Of a stretch of 64,000 nucleotides of DNA, positions 45,533 to 51,730 are shown piece after piece. Below the pieces are notes generated by a model. That model was not told the DNA's origin. It saw only the letters and a program-made list of their open reading frames with translations, and did no database searches. Position 1 is the stretch's first letter. Each line of letters opens with the position of its first letter. Source of the DNA: Veillonellales bacterium (GTDB lineage: Bacteria > Bacillota > Negativicutes > JAAYSF01). The position numbers and the translations under genes were made by a program. The stretch spans positions 1 through 64,000 of the forward strand of contig JBDKTO010000091.1 of NCBI GenBank assembly GCA_039680175.1. The letters run 5' to 3'.

Positions 45533-45589
45533 ATTCCCCCTGAAGGCAGATTACAACCACCGAAATATATAATTACCTGCAGGGGGAAT
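45533..45589 (-). terminator. Long hairpin between mtmB and pylT
   Basis: A perfect 10-bp stem ATTCCCCCTG/CAGGGGGAAT, with a partly paired interior (GCAG/CTGC), separates the mtmB stop from tRNA-Pyl; the tail AATTTTTA is moderately T-rich. It could be a partial terminator balancing mtm and pyl transcription, or a processing signal freeing the tRNA 5' side. Confidence 0.55.
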
Positions 45590-45601
45590 GATAACAACCT
45601 A

Positions 45602-46993
45602 TTATTTCTTAGCCCAGTAATCCAGACCCAATCCGGTCAAAATTTTTACTGCTTCGTCATAGACATCCAGGTATTCCTGAGTCGGAACAAGTTTTACCAC
45701 ATCATAGCACTCCTGGAACGGTTTCCCTTGGGGAGCGGTTTTGTAATTTTTTTCATACAACGCAATCAACTTATCCAGTATTTCATTCACTTTTTCCGTT
45801 TCCATACCGGCTACAGCTTTAGCGGCCTCCGCCATCATTCTGGCTTCCATACCTGTCGTATAGTTAGTCGCTACGCCTTTGCTGGCCGCCACGCCGGAAA
45901 GAATTTCCCGGCCGCTGGCTGTATCGGTGATGGCCTGAGCTGCTGTTTCCAGCAGACACATCACTGTGCAGGGGCCTGCCAGTGTATAGTACTGATTGCC
46001 CAGCATTAAATGAGTATTGGCCTCAATTGCCATGGCGCAGTGGCCTGCTACAGCCAGAGCCTCTCTGGCTGTAGTAATGCCCCAGCGCACATGAACCGGA
46101 CCGTCCAAATGCCAGGTAGCCTGAGTCATTACAAAGGCATTCAGTGTGGTGGCGACGTCAACGATTGTCGTTTCCTCCAAACCGCCTGCATAGCCTCCGT
46201 AAATAGGCATCTGTTCGCACATGATAATATTGCCAGCTAATGCATAATGAGCAGTGAAAACCAATGCACCTACATCAATTTTCAACTCATTCAACTGGGA
46301 TACTTCATGGCTGTCAGATGGCCTCATTCCGCCAGGAAAATCAGCTGCGATTACTCCTGCCGGTGAAAGTGAAGTTTCATTCCCCTAGAGGCCCATGCCG
46401 GTGCGGCCGGCTCTGTCCTGGGCAGCTCTTACCATAATCGCTTCTGATTTAACTGCGGCAATCTCCCAGGGGCTTCCCGGTACGGGATCATACCCTTTGA
46501 TGGTCTGAAGAACACCGTCAACAATGGTATCGACTTGTCTTTCCTGGGCGTAAGACTGATGAATGGCCAGGAACTGATCTTCAGAGCAGGGAGCTCCTGT
46601 AGGCCCGCCTTGAATGATCGGCGGCTTTTTATCGGTATAACTGCGGCAAGCCAGTGTAACCGCATTCTTTCCTTCGCCATAAACCACCGATGTCGGTGCT
46701 GCTTCCAGGGCGGACAGTACTTCATCTTTCGTATACTTAATCACGCGATTGGTATCAATACAGTACACACCGCATTCCAGCAACATTTCCAAGCCTGCCT
46801 GGAACAAATTGCTAATCATTCCCGTGTCAGTCGGAATCATTTGCTTTTTGTCCATCTTTATGCCATATTTTTTCTTTAAACGGCTGGCCGTTTGCGGGAT
46901 TATTTTAAAATCCCAGTCTTTTTCATCCACCTTAGGTCCGCTTTTGGCTCTTTCATACACCTCAAAAACGGTTAACGTCTGTGGAATTGCCAT
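45602..46993 (-). CDS. mtmB: Monomethylamine methyltransferase MtmB with in-frame pyrrolysine codon
   Basis: One gene read through TAG at 46385-46387 gives 463 residues. The context GRTGMGL-UAG-GNETSLS matches archaeal MtmB around Pyl202, and sequence on both sides continues the family (IPTDTG, CGVYCIDTNRVIKYT; SDSHEVSQLNELKID, GGYAGGLEETTIVDVAT). Here the Pyl is residue 203. MtmB binds monomethylamine through pyrrolysine and passes its methyl group to the corrinoid protein MtmC, releasing ammonium. GGGGGTG precedes the ATG, 4 bp after the mtmC stop. The true stop is TAA. Standard gene callers would split it in two. Confidence 0.95.
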
Positions 46994-46997
46994 ATTT

Positions 46998-47663
46998 TCA
47001 CCCCCGTAATTCCGCTATTAAAGCGTTTGCTTTTTCCACTGCTTCCGATGCGGTCTCGGCATAGGCATCGGCACCGATTTTTTCTATCCATTCCGGCGAT
47101 ACCGGCGCACCGCCGAACATGCATTTGAATTTATCGCGGATTCCTTCTTCCTTCAATAAAGTAATGATATCCCGCTGCGCCGGCATCGTTGTCGTCATCA
47201 AGGCCGCTCCGGCTATAATGTCCACGTTATGTTCTTTCGCCTTGCTGATTACTTCCTCTGTATCGACATCCCTGCCCAGGTCAATCACTTCAAAACCACT
47301 GGCGGACAACATGGTTTTGACTATGTTTTTGCCAATATCATGAATATCTCCCTGTACAGTCATCAACAGAATCTTGCCTTTGGACACCTTGCCCATATCC
47401 TCGGCAGAAATTGCCTGCTTCAATATCGCAACGGCTGCATCAAAGGCTTCCGATGCGAGTACTAGCTGAGGTACAAACACCTCGCCTTCATCGAAAAGGT
47501 CACTCAGCGTCTGCATCCCGGCCGACAATCCATTGCTGATTGCAAACAAAGGATCCATATTGGCGGACAAAGCCTCTTTTGCCGCCTCTTCCGCCATGTC
47601 GACATCAGTTTCTTCAATAGAAGTTTTCAATTTATTCAATATCTCTTGCTGACTTAAGCCCAC
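46998..47663 (-). CDS. mtmC: Methylamine corrinoid protein (MtmC-type), copy nearest mtmB
   Basis: A 221-residue corrinoid protein: a helical N-terminal cap (about residues 1-85; GEVFVPQLVLASEAF) and a cobalamin-binding Rossmann domain with the axial-histidine motif GDIHDIGKNI near residue 103 and later GAALMTTTMP. It carries the methyl group from MtmB to the MtbA-type enzyme. A GTG at 47663 is chosen, spaced behind GGAGGTG; the GTG at 47672 lies inside the ribosome site. It is adjacent to mtmB and so probably its partner. Confidence 0.9.
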   Translation of the reverse strand: MGLSQQEILNKLKTSIEETDVDMAEEAAKEALSANMDPLFAISNGLSAGMQTLSDLFDEGEVFVPQLVLASEAFDAAVAILKQAISAEDMGKVSKGKILLMTVQGDIHDIGKNIVKTMLSASGFEVIDLGRDVDTEEVISKAKEHNVDIIAGAALMTTTMPAQRDIITLLKEEGIRDKFKCMFGGAPVSPEWIEKIGADAYAETASEAVEKANALIAELRG

Positions 47664-47744
47664 TGTTCTCACCTCCCTTACTTTACTATCGTCACTTGAA
47701 TCTTTAGTCTTTCCATGATTCCCAACCGGTTCAGCTCCACCGTC

Positions 47745-48452
47745 TCACCTCCTCCGTTTGATATCGCCCTTTGACATCTGCATTAGATTGGCATTCCTGT
47801 TTTTAGCAGCTATCAGTGTTTTTGCCAAAGCAACCACCTCCGTTGCGCTGTCCGCATATCCATCGGCGCCAATTTTTTTAACCCAATCAGCCGATACCGG
47901 TGAACCGCCAAATATGACTTTAAACTGTTCACGAATTCCTTCTTCGTTTAATAAGTTAATAATATCCTTTTGCGACGGCAGCGTAGTCGTCATGAGAGCG
48001 GCACCGACAATAATATCTACTTTCAGTTCTTTTGCTTTTTCCACCACTTCTTCTGCCGGAACATCGCGTCCTAAATCAAATACTTTAAAACCATTGGCAG
48101 ACAGCATTGTCAACGCAATATTTTTGCCAATATCGTGAATATCGCCTTTTACCGTATGGATAAGAATCTTTCCCAATACCGTTCTCTCTTTGTCCTCTCT
48201 TGACATTGATTCGGTCAGAACATTAACAGCAGTTTCAAAGGCATCGGCAGCCACCAGCAAATGGGGAACAAATACTTCTCCTTCATCGAAGCGGTCGCTG
48301 ATCGTCTTCATCCCTTTTGCCAATCCCTTTTCAATGGCAACAACCGGAGAAATCTGCATTTCGACAGCCTCCTGAGCTGCCTTTTTAGCTAATTTGGTTT
48401 CCATCTTTTCCACTGATTTCTGCAGTTTTTTCAAGACTGTTTGCTGGCTCAT
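47745..48452 (-). CDS. Methylamine corrinoid protein (MtmC/MtbC-type), first copy
   Basis: A 235-residue corrinoid protein with the same plan: cap domain (GEVFVPHLLVAADAF) and GDIHDIGKNI cobalamin motif. It is clearly a paralogue of the next gene, with many conservative differences and a longer C-terminus (AAKNRNANLMQM). The ATG at 48452 lies behind GGAGG. It is the first gene of the mtm operon, downstream of the promoter and the attenuator-like leader. It may serve another methylamine or a different MtbA. Confidence 0.9.
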   Translation of the reverse strand: MSQQTVLKKLQKSVEKMETKLAKKAAQEAVEMQISPVVAIEKGLAKGMKTISDRFDEGEVFVPHLLVAADAFETAVNVLTESMSREDKERTVLGKILIHTVKGDIHDIGKNIALTMLSANGFKVFDLGRDVPAEEVVEKAKELKVDIIVGAALMTTTLPSQKDIINLLNEEGIREQFKVIFGGSPVSADWVKKIGADGYADSATEVVALAKTLIAAKNRNANLMQMSKGDIKRRR

Positions 48453-48488
48453 ACCGTGCCTCCTCAAACTAATCTTCTTTATTTAATA

Positions 48489-48546
48489 AAAGATGCTTAT
48501 CCAGGTTGTATCCATAGATATAACCCAGATAAGCATCTTTGCTTAT
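48489..48546 (-). promoter_or_regulatory. mtm leader: A1-G4 hexaloop hairpin overlapping a long terminator-like hairpin
   Basis: On the transcript, ATAAGC-AAAGAT-GCTTAT (48546-48529) forms a 6-bp hairpin whose hexaloop has A at 1 and G at 4. Its loop and 3' arm are also the 5' arm of a 24-bp hairpin (48540-48489) with a UAUG loop and a UUUUAUU tail. Two positions that mismatch on the plus strand are G-U pairs in the minus transcript, so the structure belongs to this RNA. The two folds exclude each other, as in ANTAR-controlled attenuators. Confidence 0.65.
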
Positions 48547-48605
48547 TTAATCACTCATTTAAGCATATTATAACGGTAACTATTTATTTGTTTTATATGA
48601 AATGT

Positions 48606-48634
48606 ATTATAGCACCTTTACGTTTGCTATGCAA
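48606..48634 (-). promoter_or_regulatory. Promoter of the mtm/pyl operon
   Basis: Minus-strand TTGCAT (48629-48634) and a perfect TATAAT (48606-48611), 17 bp apart. The start would be near 48599, leaving a leader of about 147 nt that contains the overlapping hairpins. Confidence 0.8.
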
Positions 48635-48723
48635 TACTTTTTTAGAATATTTTATATGATATTTCAATAAAAGATACCGCGTCAATCCAATTTTATCAAA
48701 TAAATACATACTTTTATAATCAA

Positions 48724-49215
48724 TTATTTATTTTTTGATTGGGAAGACTTAACATATAACTTTTGACTACCGGAAGAACCAAGGACTGTCTTTCTATCAG
48801 CCGACCTTAATATTTGTCGTACTGTTTCAATGGAAATGGAATGTCCTATTTTTCCCTTGGCAAGCTCCGTTATATAGGCCAGCGTCCAATTTTTTGGCTC
48901 TTCCGGCTGTTTGCAGGCCAGCTGAATAATTTTCCGGCGCTCTTCCTCTGTAAAAATATCCGGAGCGCCGCTTCGTTCCAAATCCGCGATGCCGGCCAAT
49001 CGCTGTTCGGCAAACCGGTTCCTCCATTTGCGGCAAGTTTTTTCCGTTACATGAAGTATTTTAGCAATTTCCGTACATTCCCTGTTCTCTGCCGCTAACA
49101 GAATAATCTGCGAGCGGATATAAAGCCTTTTTTCAACTTTTTGGCCCTTTACATTCTTTTCTAATTCTTCTCTTTCCTTCGCTGTTAACTCAATTTTGAC
49201 AGCTACTCTTGGCAT
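48724..49215 (-). CDS. IS630-type transposase DNA-binding domain protein, stand-alone
   Basis: A 163-residue protein with the tandem helix-turn-helix region of IS630-type transposases (SQIILLAAENRECTEIAKILHVTEKTCRKWRNRF region; WTLAYITELAKGK; ISIETVRQILRSAD) but no DDE catalytic domain; it ends in a basic, Ser/Lys-rich tail. GGAGAGG lies 8 bases before the ATG. It begins 27 bp after the ramA UAG, and the intervening nine codons are open and in the same frame. Either a transposase remnant or a domesticated regulator of the cluster. Confidence 0.75.
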   Translation of the reverse strand: MPRVAVKIELTAKEREELEKNVKGQKVEKRLYIRSQIILLAAENRECTEIAKILHVTEKTCRKWRNRFAEQRLAGIADLERSGAPDIFTEEERRKIIQLACKQPEEPKNWTLAYITELAKGKIGHSISIETVRQILRSADRKTVLGSSGSQKLYVKSSQSKNK

Positions 49216-49242
49216 ACCATCAACCTCTCCTGCAAATCCCTG

Positions 49243-51189
49243 CTAATCTGTTAAATCAGGAATTTGATCCAATATATGCTGAACATGGGGAAAAGGATCG
49301 ACAGCATGGGGAAACGACATTGCCGTATAAAATTCCTTTTGAAAATCAGGCTCGGTTGCCGTTTCAATAAAATGCACCGTCTTGGCTGCTGCTTCAGCTT
49401 CAACCCGTTTATCAACATCCATAAGCGCTACTTTCGCTCCCTCGCCGGCGGCATTTCCCACAGCAATTACATTTTCCAATTCACAGTCAGGGAACATGCC
49501 TATCACCATGGCATTTTCCTTATTGATATAGCTGCCAAAAGCGCCGGCTAAAATTACTCTGTCGACATTCTCTATGCCTTTCTTCCGCATTAAAAGCTTT
49601 GCCCCGGCATACAGGGCGGCTTTTGCCAGCTGAACGGCACGCACATCCTTCTGGTTTATCGTTATATCCTGTCCAATTGCTGTTTCACCCGCCCAAGCCA
49701 GTACATATTCAAACTTTCCGTCCGCTCCCTGCCGGACTCTAGCGGACTTGACTTTTTTATTAAACTTACCGTCCGGATACAAAATGCCGGCTTTAAACAT
49801 TTCCGCAACAGCGTCAATAATGCCTGAGCCGCAGATGCCTTTCGCCCGCGCCGGTTCACCGGAGACATATCCGCCAATAATTTTTATCTCCGGCTCCCCG
49901 GTGGCAGCATCAATGATTACCCCTTCGATCGCTCCAGCTGCCGCCCGCATGCCATACTTGATCTGCGCCCCCTCCAGCGCCGGACCGGTAGCGCAGGAAG
50001 CAGCCAAAACACCGTTTCGATTGCCCAAATTGATCTCGCCGTTCGTCCCGATATCAATAACAAGCACCATTTGTTCCTGCTTATACGGCTCTTCCGCTAT
50101 CAGCACCGCAACATTATCAGCGCCAACAAACCCCGCCTCAATCGGCAGGCAATGAATATAGCCGGCTTGGGCAATTCCGATGCCCAATTCCCGTGCCTTA
50201 ATCGTAAGAGATTGCCTGATAACTGAAACAAACGGCACAGTCCCAATGCTTATCGGATTTAAATTCAGGGCGATGTGATGCATGACCGTGTTAAAAACCA
50301 GAACGATTTCAAATACATGCTGCGGCGTAATACCGGCCGTCTTGGTCAGTCTTTTAACAAGCGTGTTAATATCGTCAATAATTAATTGATTCAGCTTTTC
50401 AAGGCCGTCGTCATTCAGCATGCAATAAGTAATCCGCGATATGACATCATCGCCATAGCGGACCTGACTGTTCATCAAAGAGTCCTGGGACAGGACTTCC
50501 CCTGTGGCCAGATCACATAAATATGCCGCAAGCGTGGTTGTGCCGATATCCATGGCAATCCCATATGCTTTGTCACAGTCTTGCGGCTCTACGGCAATAA
50601 TTTCTGAATCCTTCCATATCGTAACATTCACTTTCCATTTATTTTGCCGCAAAATATCAGGCAGAACCTTCAAAACACTATAATCAATATTTATGTCTTT
50701 ACCTCTCTGAAATAACCGGTTCGGCAAACCCGCTTTGAGACGATCAGCATCATCACGGTAATCTTCCAGCGTTGGCCTGTCCAGTTCCACTTCATATTTT
50801 CTTACAGCCGGATTGATCTTAAAAACTTTCTTTTGTCCATTTTCCAGAATAATCTGCCGGGCAGCTCTGCTTTGTTCCGGGACATACACTGCAATATCTC
50901 CCTGAATTGTCGCACAGCATGCCAAGCGATAATGAGCGGCCAGTTCCTCCGGCGTCAGCAGCTTTTTTTCCCGCTCACTTACCGGTGACAAATGTGCCAT
51001 ACCGGAAGTAATGCCGCAGCTACCAAAAAAGCCTGCTTCAATTTTAACTTTGCATTTGCCGCACATTTGAGCTCCGCCGCAGGGTGTTTCAATCTCAGCT
51101 CCCAGCTTTCTGGCGGCATCAAGTACAGTTTGATTTTCGGAAACCGTTCCCCGGCAGCCTGCTGGCTGAAAAACCGCAGTATATTCCAT
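49243..51189 (-). CDS. ramA: Corrinoid reductive activase RamA-type (2Fe-2S plus ASKHA ATPase)
   Basis: A 648-residue protein that reactivates Co(II) corrinoid proteins to Co(I) using ATP. The N-terminal 95 residues are a plant-type 2Fe-2S ferredoxin domain (CGGAQMCGKC, ACCATI). A linker and a DUF4445-type ASKHA ATPase follow (DIGTTTLAAY, DIGTNGEINLG, GNAAGEGAK). This is the bacterial RACE form; archaeal RamA has C-terminal 4Fe-4S clusters instead. The ATG at 51189 follows GGAGAG. It ends in UAG, in frame with the downstream HTH gene. It has its own promoter and leader. Confidence 0.92.
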   Translation of the reverse strand: MEYTAVFQPAGCRGTVSENQTVLDAARKLGAEIETPCGGAQMCGKCKVKIEAGFFGSCGITSGMAHLSPVSEREKKLLTPEELAAHYRLACCATIQGDIAVYVPEQSRAARQIILENGQKKVFKINPAVRKYEVELDRPTLEDYRDDADRLKAGLPNRLFQRGKDINIDYSVLKVLPDILRQNKWKVNVTIWKDSEIIAVEPQDCDKAYGIAMDIGTTTLAAYLCDLATGEVLSQDSLMNSQVRYGDDVISRITYCMLNDDGLEKLNQLIIDDINTLVKRLTKTAGITPQHVFEIVLVFNTVMHHIALNLNPISIGTVPFVSVIRQSLTIKARELGIGIAQAGYIHCLPIEAGFVGADNVAVLIAEEPYKQEQMVLVIDIGTNGEINLGNRNGVLAASCATGPALEGAQIKYGMRAAAGAIEGVIIDAATGEPEIKIIGGYVSGEPARAKGICGSGIIDAVAEMFKAGILYPDGKFNKKVKSARVRQGADGKFEYVLAWAGETAIGQDITINQKDVRAVQLAKAALYAGAKLLMRKKGIENVDRVILAGAFGSYINKENAMVIGMFPDCELENVIAVGNAAGEGAKVALMDVDKRVEAEAAAKTVHFIETATEPDFQKEFYTAMSFPHAVDPFPHVQHILDQIPDLTD

Positions 51190-51275
51190 GATAAATTCTC
51201 TCCATTCCATTTATAACGATACCAACTTATCTGATAATACCTGCCGTAAATATCCATTAATGGCAAAATGCCAAT

Positions 51276-51318
51276 AAAAACAGATGTTCTGCGAAGCTAC
51301 GCCGGAACATCTTTGTTC
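51276..51318 (-). promoter_or_regulatory. ramA leader: A1-G4 hexaloop hairpin overlapping an intrinsic terminator
   Basis: On the transcript GAAC-AAAGAT-GTTC (51318-51305) is a 4-bp hairpin with the same AAAGAU hexaloop as in the mtm leader. Its loop end and 3' arm (AGATGTTC) also form the 5' arm of a terminator with GAACATCT (51289-51282), followed by GTTTTT. The two folds are mutually exclusive, so a protein that stabilises the first would permit ramA expression. Confidence 0.65.
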
Positions 51319-51342
51319 TCATTGCTGATATTTTATACTGTT

Positions 51343-51371
51343 ATAATAGCAATATCATCTTTTTCTGTCAA
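51343..51371 (-). promoter_or_regulatory. Promoter of ramA
   Basis: Minus-strand TTGACA (51366-51371) and TATTAT (51343-51348) with a 17-bp spacer. Confidence 0.75.
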
Positions 51372-51459
51372 TCATATCTGCAATAAATATTACTACGCAA
51401 AATATATCTTAGCGTAAAATGATATATATAAATCCATTAAATTCGGTATGATATTTTTA

Positions 51460-51488
51460 TTGACAGCTGTTTTTCAATCTGCTAGTAT
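51460..51488 (+). promoter_or_regulatory. Probable promoter of amtB-glnB
   Basis: TTGACA (51460-51465), 17 bp, then TAGTAT (51483-51488), a weaker -10. It lies just before the tandem hairpin leader. Confidence 0.55.
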
Positions 51489-51515
51489 ATAAACATCAAA
51501 TTTGATTCATTCATC

Positions 51516-51561
51516 AGGCAATGCTGCCTTTGCATTTTTTTGCAAAGGCATTTTTGTTTTT
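51516..51561 (+). promoter_or_regulatory. amtB leader, first unit: A1-G4 hairpin and terminator
   Basis: AGGC-AATGCT-GCCT (51516-51529) forms a small hairpin whose hexaloop has A at 1 and G at 4. From 51525 a perfect 10-bp stem, TGCCTTTGCA and complement, followed by a T-rich run makes an intrinsic terminator that shares bases with the first hairpin. Confidence 0.65.
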
Positions 51562-51569
51562 AGTCATCT

Positions 51570-51619
51570 GGACAATGATGTCCTGGGGATTATGCTCCCC
51601 AGGACATCTCTGTTTTTTT
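51570..51619 (+). promoter_or_regulatory. amtB leader, second unit: A1-G4 hairpin and terminator
   Basis: GGAC-AATGAT-GTCC (51570-51583) repeats the A1-G4 hexaloop design. From 51577 a perfect 13-bp stem with loop TTATGC, followed by T7 at 51613-51619, is a strong terminator using the same bases. Two hexaloop hairpins in tandem before an ammonium transporter gene match the ANTAR (NIT-type) antitermination element known from nitrogen genes of Firmicutes. Confidence 0.7.
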
Positions 51620-51635
51620 GAAGGAGGTGGCCCCC

Positions 51636-51662
51636 ATGGTATTATTTCGTAAAAGCATCTAA
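51636..51662 (+). CDS. Possible 8-residue leader peptide before amtB
   Basis: ATG followed by seven sense codons and TAA (MVLFRKSI), with a perfect AAGGAGGTGG ribosome site. It lies after the second terminator and 68 bp before the amtB start. Its ribosome site is better than that of amtB. It may affect translation of the downstream gene; it could also be a chance short frame. Confidence 0.35.
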   Translation: MVLFRKSI

Positions 51663-51730
51663 TTCAGTACTTTATTTGAAAGCCGTGTCCAAGCAAAAAT
51701 ATATCGACTGGAATGAAAGGGGTTTTATGT

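Noticed and set aside
45602..46993. Two separate genes, or an mtmB pseudogene split by a nonsense mutation
   Set aside because: Both halves are fully conserved, in the same frame, and the TAG stands at the known pyrrolysine position with tRNA-Pyl encoded nearby.
48541..48598. A first (P1) ANTAR hairpin in the mtm leader
   Set aside because: The best candidate, TTA-AATGAG-TGA, has only three weak pairs, so I did not list it.
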